DNA of 51,682 nucleotides from Stenotrophomonas chelatiphaga (lineage in GTDB: Bacteria; Pseudomonadota; Gammaproteobacteria; Xanthomonadales; Xanthomonadaceae), in the NCBI RefSeq assembly GCF_001431535.1, contig NZ_LDJK01000068.1:1-51682 (forward strand), written 5' to 3'. Made by a program: the position numbers and the translations under genes. Shown here one piece after another: positions 24,992-33,782 of the stretch. The notes below the pieces were generated by a model that was not told where the DNA came from, did no database searches, and saw only the letters and a program-made list of their open reading frames with translations. Every line of letters begins with the position of its first letter. Positions within the stretch are counted from its first letter, which is position 1.

Positions 24992-27900
24992 TCACTTGCG
25001 CTTCTTGAAGACCTTAACCCCATCGCCGAGAGGTTTCCAAGTACTCACGATATTTAGTTGCTGAAGACGCGCAAGCAGCGCTAGGTTGTCTGGCGTGTTC
25101 GCAACGACCGGGTTGTCCTTTCCAACTGCGGAGAGAGCGGCGTATGGCCATCCCAATTGCGCTAATGCGCCGGTAATCTGATGCTGCGTCATGGCATTCA
25201 GATGGGGGGCCATAAGTACGACAAATTCCTCCGAAGGCCTAGTAACAGAAGGTAGCTTCAGAACGAGATCAAGGGAAAGCGTCGCTCGAACAGTCGCGGC
25301 GTAGCTTGCCACAGCCGAAAGTGAGTCAGCGTGCGCATCCTGGGAGAACTCATCAGCACGTGCTATCACGGCATTTTTAACTTTAAATGAGACGATCTTA
25401 CTGCGCATAAGATCGCGAAGATCACCGCCAACGATATCTGGGTCGAGGTAATCCGCGAAAACCCTTGATTGGGCAATGTAGAGCTCGCGTGTGCGCCAGT
25501 CGGCTTGAGCGAGCACTCTGTAGAGCTCCACGCCATCCTCTACTGCTCGATGTTTGACCAACAAGGAGAACAGCTCTCCGTTTTCAATAGGGAGCTCATC
25601 CGAGCTAAGCACAATGTCCATTCCGCCAACGATAGTTGCCCGAAGCTTGGCCGGCATCAGGTCTCGCGCACGAAGCACCGCCAAAGCAGCGCGCTCAATG
25701 TCCTCAACATCATCTTCCGTATCCACAGAAATTGCTCCGGTCGCGGTCAGCAGCACGGCAAGGTGATCATCCACCTCGGTGAAGTGCTTCAGATAAGTCA
25801 GTACGTTGCGCAGCGTGGCAGGGCAACGGACTTCACTGACCAAGACCGGAAGGCTGCCAGGGGGCGCGATTGATAAGTCCTCGACGATGCAGTCCTTGCT
25901 GGCACGCTGGACCAAATGCCTAAGTACTTTCTGCTCCCAGTGGCCCGCGTCAAGGAGGACACTGGGAAAGGCATCAGCAGAGCTTACGCTGTACTCTCCC
26001 TCTTGCAGCATACTCAAATAAACTGGCAAATTTCTTAGAACGTACTTGTAGGCCGCCCCATTGGAGCTAGACAATGAGTCCAGAGCCAAGTCAGGGTTCC
26101 CATCATTGACGATAGTTAGATTGGCGTGATTGATTTCGTAAAGGCTGAGTGCAACGAACTTCTTAGTGACTTCTGCAGACAATGGTTCAAGCAGCCCGAC
26201 TTTCGCCTGCGCCTTGGAAAAGAGCCACGCGATTTTTCGAGCAGTGGAGCTATCAACCGCTTGCTCAGTGAGCGAGGAAATATAAGAGTAGGCCTCGTTT
26301 AGATACCGGCGAACGTGGGCGTCTGCCGTGTAATCAATGTTCTCGTCTAGATTTAATAGTGCGGCACTGCAAAGTTCAGCTCTCAGCCTATCATCAAGCT
26401 CGGAACTGGAGGCTAGATAGGAAAACACGCCCTCGTATACGTTTGCGAGTTGGCCAAATAATTCGGCCGGCCTTTTGCCATTGCTTATGTATGCCTGCAT
26501 GAAAGACGCCGCAGAGCTTTCCATTGTTGCCATCGAAGTGATCATGCGTAGCGCATTCGCGCTTTGAGCATCGACGCTCAGCAAGTGATCTAACAGGCAT
26601 ATGTTATAGAGCGTGGGGTCTGACAATGAGCTCTCTCCGGCCTCCCGGATTATTGCCTCCACGTCGTCTGCCGCAAGCTGGAAGTAAATGTCGGGCCTTC
26701 CGCGCTGGACGTGGTGAACCATGAAGTTGGTTGCTGCCGAGGTGACCCGAGTTCCGTGAAATATTGCTGTGCATAGCGCAAAATTTCGGTTGATGTGGCC
26801 AGCTCTAACTAGCTCGAAAGCAAGGGTCGAAGGGAGGAATTTCCGAGCTACCGATGCGACGTCTTCCCCTTTTGTTGCCAAGTACTTGCTAAGGTCTGGA
26901 CGTTTGCAAAGATCATGAACATCGGCGCCCCGCAAGAAATGTGAATCCCGGTCCAAGGCAGCCAGCTGGGCCAAACAGGCAGCCCGGTCATCTTCCTTCC
27001 ACTGTTCGGCACTGAATGGACCGAAGGACTCATTAAGGTCGGACATAAGAAACGTCAGCGTACCTCGGAGGCTGCCACGGTAAAATACTCGAGCCTCGAT
27101 GCTGGGGTCATCCTGCCTGCTTAGAAATCCATGCCAGAAAGCGGCTTTCTCGAGGTCCTCGTCCGGAAAATTAACGCCATCTTGGAGGAACTGCAGTTGA
27201 TCTACAGGCCAAGAATTTGCCCTTGCAACGCGCTGAGCGTGAAGCTTCAGGTCTTGCCCAAGCTTGCCACTCCTATCAGCGATGCTATCGATCGTGGATA
27301 GGCGCCTTGAGGCCGCGGTGGACTCCCTCGCTACCGCCCTCATCCCGTCAGATATCAGACCTCGCGCCTTCCTGTAGAGTTTGTCCAGCGCACTTCCGCC
27401 GAGACGGATGTTCTCGAAGTCGGTCAAGTGCGTTGCCTTGTACAGCATCATCGCGAAGAGCTCGGTATCTGTGATCCTTAGCTGTGCTCCGGCGCCAGAT
27501 AGGATCCGATTCCTAAAGACCAGAAACTCATTGCGGACGTTCTTTAGCAGCCGCATGTCGGGGACGTGACGGCTAACTAGGTCAATGAGATCCTCATCGA
27601 CATCGAACTCCGGACCAGCCAAGAGTTGTACAACGACGTTCTTGGCGTTGTGGTGAGTGATGAAGGGGACCACCGGAATCACTAGGTCGAAGAACTTGGT
27701 CCTGTTAGCGCGCAGGGCCTCCCGATGCGCCTGATTTGACTCGGCCTCCTGTTCGTCCTCGTGTTCGCCTCCTGCGAGGCCTGGACCTGATTCACCCAGT
27801 CTCTCGAAGATGCTGTCTTTCATCGCATAGATGAATCTCACGGGCTGGTTCACAGCTGGTGTGTTAAGCAATGTGTTGAGAGCTCGGAGGGTTTCGAAGA

Positions 27901-28717
27901 TGTGAGGATCATCAAACCTGTCAATATCTTCAAAGACTACGACGCTTACTTCAGAAACCTCGAAGAAGTAGAAGATCTCATCCAGATACTGGTCGAAGTA
28001 CGAGCGTGACTGCTCATCCAGTGTGACTGTGGCAGGTCCGGCGGATAGTTGCTTGATGTTGAGGCGGCCGTAGACGAGAGATCGGGCCGCATATGTGAAT
28101 ACTGAGCCTGCAGCAAATATTGCAAGATGTAGCTGAGGTCCCCAAGGCGTCACGTCGAGACCGAGAGCTATTTTTGCGGACCATCCGGAAAGTAGGAGAC
28201 CAAGAGAGATGATCACGCCGACTAGCATGGCGCCCGGGATCTCTACAGAAGGCTGAAACTGCTGAATTCTCCGAAATCTGGATCCGGGGGTCTTGCTGGG
28301 TTTTTCCCGATAGAGCAGCTGTTTGACGATCTCCTGCTGGATCTGATTCGTCGTGCTATACGCGCCGTTCTGGGAGTTGGCGTCCGGGACCACGGGCGAT
28401 AGCGCAGAGAGCGAAATCTCAACGATCTTTTCCGGATTCAATGCAACAATCCGCTTCAGGATGCTGCTTTTTCCTACACCGTAGTTGCCTGAAAGGGCAA
28501 TATTTCGAATCTGATTGCCGTCCAGTGCACTCTGAATCTCCCTGACGTAGACCCCATGATCATCCTCATTGAATGCAGGAGTGAGGGCAGAAAGGCCAAG
28601 GAGTTCCTGGGTGGCTTCCGATTGATGACTCACCGCGCCCTGCCGCAGGTCTAGGGGGGCATTTTGTGGGTCTCCCGCGTCCTCAGGAGGAGGCAGGGGC
28701 GAGTTATCGCGATTCAT
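24992..28717 (-). CDS. YobI/KAP-like membrane P-loop ATPase, candidate defence protein
   Basis: In this 1241-residue protein a P-loop lies at residues 77-84 (GNYGVGKS), followed by two hydrophobic segments (about 163-180 and 197-213) inserted in the NTPase domain. Walker B is VVVFEDIDR (259-267), and RFIYAMKDSIFERLG follows. This order, with membrane helices inside the ATPase, is that of YobI-like and KAP (Kidins220/PifA) P-loop proteins. The C-terminal 800 residues are helical and unrecognised. An AGGA lies upstream of the ATG at 28717. The gene is AT-rich compared with flanking core genes. KAP-type ATPases include the phage-exclusion protein PifA; a role in phage defence here is inferred from family and island context. 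Confidence 0.75.
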   Translation of the reverse strand: MNRDNSPLPPPEDAGDPQNAPLDLRQGAVSHQSEATQELLGLSALTPAFNEDDHGVYVREIQSALDGNQIRNIALSGNYGVGKSSILKRIVALNPEKIVEISLSALSPVVPDANSQNGAYSTTNQIQQEIVKQLLYREKPSKTPGSRFRRIQQFQPSVEIPGAMLVGVIISLGLLLSGWSAKIALGLDVTPWGPQLHLAIFAAGSVFTYAARSLVYGRLNIKQLSAGPATVTLDEQSRSYFDQYLDEIFYFFEVSEVSVVVFEDIDRFDDPHIFETLRALNTLLNTPAVNQPVRFIYAMKDSIFERLGESGPGLAGGEHEDEQEAESNQAHREALRANRTKFFDLVIPVVPFITHHNAKNVVVQLLAGPEFDVDEDLIDLVSRHVPDMRLLKNVRNEFLVFRNRILSGAGAQLRITDTELFAMMLYKATHLTDFENIRLGGSALDKLYRKARGLISDGMRAVARESTAASRRLSTIDSIADRSGKLGQDLKLHAQRVARANSWPVDQLQFLQDGVNFPDEDLEKAAFWHGFLSRQDDPSIEARVFYRGSLRGTLTFLMSDLNESFGPFSAEQWKEDDRAACLAQLAALDRDSHFLRGADVHDLCKRPDLSKYLATKGEDVASVARKFLPSTLAFELVRAGHINRNFALCTAIFHGTRVTSAATNFMVHHVQRGRPDIYFQLAADDVEAIIREAGESSLSDPTLYNICLLDHLLSVDAQSANALRMITSMATMESSAASFMQAYISNGKRPAELFGQLANVYEGVFSYLASSSELDDRLRAELCSAALLNLDENIDYTADAHVRRYLNEAYSYISSLTEQAVDSSTARKIAWLFSKAQAKVGLLEPLSAEVTKKFVALSLYEINHANLTIVNDGNPDLALDSLSSSNGAAYKYVLRNLPVYLSMLQEGEYSVSSADAFPSVLLDAGHWEQKVLRHLVQRASKDCIVEDLSIAPPGSLPVLVSEVRCPATLRNVLTYLKHFTEVDDHLAVLLTATGAISVDTEDDVEDIERAALAVLRARDLMPAKLRATIVGGMDIVLSSDELPIENGELFSLLVKHRAVEDGVELYRVLAQADWRTRELYIAQSRVFADYLDPDIVGGDLRDLMRSKIVSFKVKNAVIARADEFSQDAHADSLSAVASYAATVRATLSLDLVLKLPSVTRPSEEFVVLMAPHLNAMTQHQITGALAQLGWPYAALSAVGKDNPVVANTPDNLALLARLQQLNIVSTWKPLGDGVKVFKKRK

Positions 28718-29240
28718 GACTTCCTGTCCTTCGTAGGCGGCAACGGTGATGTGGTAAAGCGTATCGCAGTGATAAGGCCCGAGACAGTATGGCAGCGGCG
28801 CTGCTGGGCCTCTCCAATCATGACGTTCTTTGCCCCTACCTGCCTAAGGCTATGCCAGTCGCCCGCTCACCTACCGCCCCTAAAGAAGTTGGCGAGGTCG
28901 GATGCATGATCTAGGTGCTGTTGGGGGAGAGCTAGGTATAGGGGCACGTAGCGTGCACGATAGGAATTCTCCGAGACGCTAGCGGCGCCTGCACTTCCCT
29001 CCATCTTCGTCCATTTCAAGGACTTCGGCCGCCGGATTGAAGCCGTCTTCCCTTTAGGAGCTTGGCATAGTGCGCTAGTGGAGGATGGAGCGTTGGGCGA
29101 AGCTTTCTGCTTGGGTTGGGGGCGCAAAGGAAGCTCAGGCGACGCTAAGTGCGAAGAAGTTCCAAGCCGCCATCGCCGGGATTCCGTAACTGCGGCGCGC
29201 TTACAACGGAATTGTGTGCACGTGCAAACGCCGGAGCCCT
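28718..29240. other. Intergenic island segment
   Basis: I see no supported gene. A minus-strand open frame of about 127 codons (28867-29250) has a Ser/Lys/Arg-rich product without recognisable features and no good ribosome site, so I left it out. The promoter of the large ATPase gene should lie at the left end. Confidence 0.35.
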
Positions 29241-29243
29241 TCG

Positions 29244-29310
29244 ACACCATAGTTGTGCAGAGCTCGTATCACCATAGTTCCTCCAGATCTGCACCAACAA
29301 TAGTGTTCAC
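29244..29310 (+). repeat. Iterated CATAGTT repeats at the right island border
   Basis: Three copies spaced 25 bases apart: ACACCATAGTTGTGCAG (core 29248), ATCACCATAGTTCC (core 29273) and ACAATAGTGTTC (core 29298). The first matches ACACCATAGTTCGTG of the left border, in the same orientation. The last, read on the minus strand (ACACTATTGTTGGTGCAG), also aligns with the outermost left copy at 14 of 18 positions, so an inverted terminal relation is possible. Confidence 0.55.
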
Positions 29311-29344
29311 CCCACCTGCAGCAGATCCAGAGTTCCCTGAACAG

Positions 29345-29386
29345 GAACTCAGTTCATGTACCAGTCAGTTCAATATTCAGGGTTCA
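29345..29386 (+). promoter_or_regulatory. GTTCA repeats upstream of ax21
   Basis: GTTCA occurs at 29352, 29368 and 29382 with related flanks (CAGTTCA, CAGTTCA, GGGTTCA), and GAACTCAGTTC at 29345-29355 is a palindrome. They lie 90-130 bases before the ax21 start. They may bind a regulator, but no known consensus was recognised. Confidence 0.3.
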
Positions 29387-29475
29387 TTGCTATGGCAAAC
29401 GGATAATTCACATATCGAAAGCGGTTGCACTTCGCTCTCGATCAAATCAAAAACAAGAAAGGTGTGAGTTTCCCG

Positions 29476-30051
29476 ATGAACAAGATTTCCCTGCTGGCCC
29501 TGGGTCTCGTGGTTGCCATGCCGTTCGCGGCGTCCGCTGCCGATGGCCTGTCGTACAACTACGTGGAAGGCGGTTACGTGAACACCGACGCCCGCGGCGG
29601 CGATGCCGACGGTTGGGGCGTGAAGGGTTCGGTCGCGGTGCATCCGAATTTCCACATCTTTGGTGATTACAGCGCGCAGGAAACCGAGCGCAGCAACGCT
29701 GACGTCGATCAGTGGCGCCTGGGTGTCGGCTACAACTACGGCATCGCGCCGACCACCGATCTGGTGGCTCGCGTCGCGTACCAGAAGTTCGATCCGAAGC
29801 GCGGCCTGGACTTCAATGGCTATTCGACCGAAGTCGGCGTGCGCACTGCGTTCACCCCGATGATCGAAGGCTATGCGCTGGCCGGGTACGAAGATTTCAG
29901 CAAGAAGCACGGTATCGATCCGGACGGCGAGTTCTATGGCCGCGTCGGCGCCACCGCCAAGTTCAACCAGAACTGGGGCCTGAGTGGCGAAGTGAAGCTG
30001 GCCAAGGCTGGCGACCGCGAGTGGTTCGTCGGTCCGCGCTTCACCTGGTAA
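29476..30051 (+). CDS. ax21: Ax21-family outer-membrane protein
   Basis: This 191-residue protein has a signal peptide (MNKISLLALGLVVAMPFAASA) and a small beta-barrel typical of the Xanthomonas/Stenotrophomonas Ax21 family (DGLSYNYVEGGYVNTDA at the mature N-terminus, alternating aromatic strands, C-terminal FVGPRFTW ending in an aromatic residue). Members are abundant outer-membrane proteins linked to biofilm, motility and virulence. Earlier signalling claims for Ax21 are disputed. The ATG at 29476 gives the signal peptide exactly. Several GTTCA repeats precede it, and an intrinsic terminator follows. Confidence 0.9.
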   Translation: MNKISLLALGLVVAMPFAASAADGLSYNYVEGGYVNTDARGGDADGWGVKGSVAVHPNFHIFGDYSAQETERSNADVDQWRLGVGYNYGIAPTTDLVARVAYQKFDPKRGLDFNGYSTEVGVRTAFTPMIEGYALAGYEDFSKKHGIDPDGEFYGRVGATAKFNQNWGLSGEVKLAKAGDREWFVGPRFTW

Positions 30052-30143
30052 GAACGCCTGTCGTTAGTGCGTAATACGTAGTTGAAAGAATGGTGTGGTG
30101 GTAAGTGCGAAACGGCGTGTGACCTCTCTCCCACACGCCTACC

Positions 30144-30173
30144 GAGCCCGGCCTTTGGTCGGGCTTTTTTTTG
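30144..30173 (+). terminator. Rho-independent terminator of ax21
   Basis: Stem AGCCCG/CGGGCT (30145-30165) with a nine-base loop, followed by eight T residues. It is about 95 bases after the ax21 stop, with no gene in between. Confidence 0.85.
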
Positions 30174-30190
30174 GTCTTTTTCCGCGGTGC

Positions 30191-31366
30191 TCAGCGAGGA
30201 GTGGCAGGTGCCTTGTTCAGGCGATCAATGATTTCGGACGCATGGAATGATCTGCCCCACGTCCGTTGGTCCTTCGCTTTCAGAATGCCTATCGTCATCA
30301 GCTCATTGATGCCCTTGCTCGCCGCTACCAGCGAGACGTCAAGCAGTGCTGCAACGGTGTTGGCGGTGACCACCGGTTGCTCGATCAGCAATTCGGGAAG
30401 CCGCCGCACCACCGAGTGGCTGCGATAACCCGACGTGGCATCTGACCACGCGCGCCCGATCGCGCGCAGATCGTCGGCCAAGGATACGCACTCGCCCGCC
30501 GCCTCCAGCACGGCACGGTAGGTCATGTCGATCCAGGGGCCCCATTTCCCCTGCAACTGCACCTGCTTGAGCGCGGAGTAATAGCCGCTGCGGTTACGCA
30601 TCAGCATCCCGGACAGGTACAGCGGGGGCAGACCTTCAGCGGCAAGAATGAGCGGCATCAGGATGCGTCCGGTCCGCCCGTTTCCATCGTTGAAGGGATG
30701 GATGGTTTCGAACTGCGCATGCGCGATCGCCATCTGGGCGAGCACGGTCAGCTCGCCCTGCTCATCTTCGCGGCGGGCATAACGCAGCATGTTCCGTTCA
30801 AGATCGCGCATGCACGCATCAATATCGGCGGGCGGCGCGGGGACAAAGCTTGCGTCCTCGATCCGGCCGGTGCCGATCCATGCCTGGATGTCCCGGTAAG
30901 TGCCCTTTGGCACGTTCTCGTGCTCCATCAGCATCGCATGGATCTGCCTGACGAGCGTGCAATCCAGCGCCGCGCGTCCCCCGCTTCGCACGGCGTCCAG
31001 TCCGTACTGCAACGCTTCCACGTAGTGTTGGGTGGTGCGCACGTCTGGCGGAAGGCCATCGGCGCTCCACGTCGCTTCATAGGTCAGCAGTTCGTCGAGG
31101 TCGGTTTTTGTACCCTCGATCTGTGAACTCTGGACGGCCTCGCGCCTGACCAGTGTGCGGGTCAGGATATCGGGGTTGATCCATCCCTCCATCGCGCCGA
31201 TGAGGCGGCCGAGCGCCTGGCTGGCGGCGTGGGCAAGTGCAGGCGAACCGGATCCTGCAGGCAACGCCCTCGGCGTTGGCGGCGCCACCATGGCGCGCAC
31301 GTTGGGTTTCCCATCCACCGGCACGAGATGCTGGCGCAGGTGCGGAGCTACGTCACTCTGTCGCAT
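30191..31366 (-). CDS. Fic-domain protein, class II, with C-terminal winged helix
   Basis: In this 391-residue protein the Fic active-site motif HPFNDGNGRTGR starts at His 223, complete for AMP or other NMP transfer. An N-terminal inhibitory helix with SSQIEG (80-85) matches (S/T)xxxE(G/N) of class II Fic proteins, in which the Glu blocks ATP until released. The C-terminal part (VTANTVAALLDVSLVAASKG) is a winged-helix segment that may bind DNA. The ATG at 31366 is preceded by GAGGTGA. Four related palindromic sites upstream suggest that it regulates itself. The target protein is unknown. No antitoxin gene is adjacent, as expected for the self-inhibited class. Confidence 0.9.
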   Translation of the reverse strand: MRQSDVAPHLRQHLVPVDGKPNVRAMVAPPTPRALPAGSGSPALAHAASQALGRLIGAMEGWINPDILTRTLVRREAVQSSQIEGTKTDLDELLTYEATWSADGLPPDVRTTQHYVEALQYGLDAVRSGGRAALDCTLVRQIHAMLMEHENVPKGTYRDIQAWIGTGRIEDASFVPAPPADIDACMRDLERNMLRYARREDEQGELTVLAQMAIAHAQFETIHPFNDGNGRTGRILMPLILAAEGLPPLYLSGMLMRNRSGYYSALKQVQLQGKWGPWIDMTYRAVLEAAGECVSLADDLRAIGRAWSDATSGYRSHSVVRRLPELLIEQPVVTANTVAALLDVSLVAASKGINELMTIGILKAKDQRTWGRSFHASEIIDRLNKAPATPR

Positions 31367-31378
31367 GGCCGATCACCT

Positions 31379-31456
31379 CGAAAGTTTAAGAGACAGGCTA
31401 CCTTTTTAACTTTATCCACGAAAAGTTAAAAAGTCACGCGCACTCTTTAACTTTCA
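31379..31456. promoter_or_regulatory. Nested palindromes upstream of the fic gene
   Basis: A perfect inverted repeat CTTTTTAACTTT (31402-31413) / AAAGTTAAAAAG (31422-31433), nine-base spacer, is flanked on the left by GAAAGTTTAAGAG (31380-31392) and on the right by CTCTTTAACTTTC (31444-31456), themselves an imperfect inverted pair. All four share the core TTTAACTTT. The AT-rich sites stand out in a GC-rich setting and lie where the fic promoter should be. Confidence 0.65.
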
Positions 31457-31463
31457 TTGGACA

Positions 31464-31488
31464 GCCGCCGGGCATGGCCCGGCGCTAC
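31464..31488 (-). repeat. SMAG-type repeat monomer
   Basis: On the minus strand this begins GTAGCGCCGGGCCATGCCCG and forms a single hairpin between the fic promoter region and the gpsA terminator. Confidence 0.7.
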
Positions 31489-31507
31489 CGGCAGCGACAT
31501 CCCGCAA

Positions 31508-31534
31508 AGAAAAACCCCGGCGTTGGCCGGGGTT
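31508..31534 (-). terminator. Rho-independent terminator of gpsA
   Basis: Stem AACCCCGGC/GCCGGGGTT (31513-31534, loop four bases) followed on the minus strand by TTTTTC. It lies about 23 bases past the gpsA stop. Confidence 0.8.
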
Positions 31535-31556
31535 CGTCGTTTCAGCGTCGCTGGGG

Positions 31557-32582
31557 TCACTTGAACAGCGTGTCCGGATACTCCGGCTTCTGCTCGCGCG
31601 CCAGCAGGGTACGCAGGCCTTCGGATGGGGTCTGTTCGCCGTGCAGCACGGCGCGCACGCCGTCGGAGATCGGCAGGTCGATGCCGTAGCGGCGCGCCTG
31701 GCGCATCACTTCGTCGGCGGTCTGCACCGATTCCACCACCTGTCCGATCTCGCGGATGGCGTCCTGCAGGGTCTGCCCGCGGCCCAGCGCAAGGCCCAGG
31801 CGACGGTTGCGCGACAGGTCGCCGGTGCAGGTCAGCACCAGGTCGCCCAGCCCGGCCAGGCCCATCAGGGTCTCCGGCTTGGCACCGATCGCCGCGGCCA
31901 GCCGCAGCATCTCGTTCAGGCCACGGGTGATCAGGCCGGCACGTGCGTTCAGGCCCAGCTGCATGCCATCGGCAACGCCGGTGGCCACGGCCAGCACGTT
32001 CTTCATCGCACCGCCCAGCTCGGCACCCAGCATGTCATCGCCGGTATAGGCGCGGAAGGCGGGGCCGTGCATGGCTTCGGCCACGGTCTGCGCGAATTCG
32101 GGCACGTCGCCGTGCACGGTGATCGCGGTGGGCAGGCCCTGGGTGACTTCCTTGGCGAACGACGGCCCGGTGACCACGGCCAGCGGCACGTCATCGCCGA
32201 GGATCTCGCGCGCCACTTCATGCAGGAAGCGGCCAGAGCCCGGTTCAAAGCCCTTGGTCGCCCACGCCACGCCGGCACCGGCCGGGCGCAGCGGCGCCAG
32301 CGCGGTCACGGTTTCATTGAACGCGTGCGACGGGGTCACGACCAGGATCCATGCCGCCCCTTCCACGGCCTGCGCCATGTCGGTGGTGGCACGCAGCGAT
32401 TCCGGCAGCGGGATGCCCGGCAGGTAACGGGTGTTCTCGTGGCGCTGGTCGATGGCTTCCACCATCGCGGCATCGCGTCCCCACAGCACGGTCCGGAGAC
32501 CGTGCCGGGCGAGCAGGCTGGCCAGCGCGGTTCCCCAGGAACCGGCGCCGAGTACGGCTACTTTGTCAGCGTTATCGCTCAT
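31557..32582 (-). CDS. gpsA: Glycerol-3-phosphate dehydrogenase, NAD(P)-dependent
   Basis: This 341-residue cytoplasmic enzyme reduces dihydroxyacetone phosphate to sn-glycerol-3-phosphate for phospholipid synthesis. It has the N-terminal NAD(P) motif [21 protein letters not shown], and the catalytic lysine in [28 protein letters not shown] is also family-typical. It follows secB by about 20 bases in the rhodanese-secB-gpsA order that is conserved in many gammaproteobacteria. Confidence 0.96.
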   Translation of the reverse strand: MSDNADKVAVLGAGSWGTALASLLARHGLRTVLWGRDAAMVEAIDQRHENTRYLPGIPLPESLRATTDMAQAVEGAAWILVVTPSHAFNETVTALAPLRPAGAGVAWATKGFEPGSGRFLHEVAREILGDDVPLAVVTGPSFAKEVTQGLPTAITVHGDVPEFAQTVAEAMHGPAFRAYTGDDMLGAELGGAMKNVLAVATGVADGMQLGLNARAGLITRGLNEMLRLAAAIGAKPETLMGLAGLGDLVLTCTGDLSRNRRLGLALGRGQTLQDAIREIGQVVESVQTADEVMRQARRYGIDLPISDGVRAVLHGEQTPSEGLRTLLAREQKPEYPDTLFK

Positions 32583-32602
32583 GCGCGGGGTCGGGACGCC
32601 GA

Positions 32603-33121
32603 TCAGGCGTTGCCGACCGGTTCGGAGTTGGCGAGCGAAGACGCTTCACCCTGCTCCTGGCGCTGGCGCAGGGTTTCCGCGTACAGGCCTTCGAAGTTGA
32701 TCGGCTGCAGGAAGAACGGCGGGAAGCCGCCGGCCTGGATCAGGTCGCTGACCAGCGAACGCACGTACGGGAACAGGATGTTCGGGCACTGGGTGCCGAG
32801 CAGCACGTCGATCGACTGCGGGTCCAGGCCGACCAGGCCGAACACGCCGGCCTGCTTCACTTCGGCCACGTACGCGGTGCGGTCTTCGGCCTTGCAGGTC
32901 AGGGTGACGGCCAGCACGACTTCAAAGGCGTTCTCGCCCAGGCGCTGCACCTGCTGGTTCAGGTTGAGCTGCAGTTCCGGCTGCACCTGGTCGTTGAAGA
33001 TGCTCGGAGCATTCGGCGATTCGAAGGAAACGTCCTTGACGTAGATCTTTTCGACGGTGAACGCGGGGCCGTTGGCGGCGTCGACCGGCGCGACGGCGCC
33101 GTTGGTGTTTTCTTCGGACAT
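32603..33121 (-). CDS. secB: Protein-export chaperone SecB
   Basis: This 172-residue tetrameric chaperone keeps preproteins unfolded and delivers them to SecA. Typical segments are [59 protein letters not shown] and [17 protein letters not shown]. The start MSEENTNG at 33121 gives the usual length; a longer frame upstream adds non-conserved residues. Confidence 0.96.
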   Translation of the reverse strand: MSEENTNGAVAPVDAANGPAFTVEKIYVKDVSFESPNAPSIFNDQVQPELQLNLNQQVQRLGENAFEVVLAVTLTCKAEDRTAYVAEVKQAGVFGLVGLDPQSIDVLLGTQCPNILFPYVRSLVSDLIQAGGFPPFFLQPINFEGLYAETLRQRQEQGEASSLANSEPVGNA

Positions 33122-33229
33122 TTCCTGTTGCTCCAGATTATTCGTTGAACGTTGTGTTTGATCGATATGTTGCATCAACAGCGATGGGGGCGGGCCATGC
33201 GGTGCACAACCCCTGCCTGCGCTATCAGG

Positions 33230-33667
33230 TCAATGACGACCCTTGACCAGCGGCAGTTCCGCCTGCTGCCACGCCGGCAGGCCACCGTCGAGCACGGACA
33301 CCTGCTCGAAACCGGCTTTCTTCAGGGTCTTGGCAGCGGCTTCGGATGCGGTGCCGGCACGGCATACCAGCACCACCGGGCGCTGCTTGGCCGCGGCGAC
33401 CAGCTTGTGCTCCGGACCGAACTGGCTGGCCTGCACGTTCTTGCTGCCGGCGATGTGGCCCTTTTCGAAGTCGCTGCTGGCGGACAGGTCCACCACCACG
33501 GCGTCGCCGGCGTTCATCAGCTGCACCAGTTCGGCAGGCTTGAGCGATTTGTAGCCACGGAACAGGCGGCGGATTTCAGTGACGATGATCGCGGCGGTCA
33601 GGCCCACCAGGGCGGCCGACAGCATGGGGTTTCGGCCGGCAAAGGCCACCAACTCTTCGTAATTCAC
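33230..33667 (-). CDS. Rhodanese-like domain protein, YibN type
   Basis: This 145-residue protein has a short N-terminal membrane anchor (PMLSAALVGLTAAIIVTEI) followed by a rhodanese domain with VVVDLSASSDFEKGHIAGS and the active-site loop VCRAGTAS containing the catalytic cysteine. It corresponds in position and layout to YibN, the first gene of the E. coli yibN-grxC-secB-gpsA cluster. Here grxC is not present between it and secB. The GTG at 33667 aligns with the YibN start; an in-frame GTG at 33676 is an alternative. Confidence 0.88.
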   Translation of the reverse strand: MNYEELVAFAGRNPMLSAALVGLTAAIIVTEIRRLFRGYKSLKPAELVQLMNAGDAVVVDLSASSDFEKGHIAGSKNVQASQFGPEHKLVAAAKQRPVVLVCRAGTASEAAAKTLKKAGFEQVSVLDGGLPAWQQAELPLVKGRH

Positions 33668-33782
33668 GCAGGTCACGGGTCGATAAGCGGGCGCCGATTG
33701 TCGCACAAGGCGATGGGCGCGGGATTCCGGCCGCGATTGCGGCCGGCGACAGGCGGGCGGCCGGGAAGGGCCAGGGCAGCGG

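Noticed and set aside
28867..29250. Minus-strand frame of 127 codons before ax21
   Set aside because: Composition is Ser/Lys/Arg-rich without predicted structure or ribosome site, and it overlaps the border repeats.
20871..29310. Tn7-like transposon
   Set aside because: No transposase genes are present, and the border repeats lie mostly in the same orientation and not as inverted ends.
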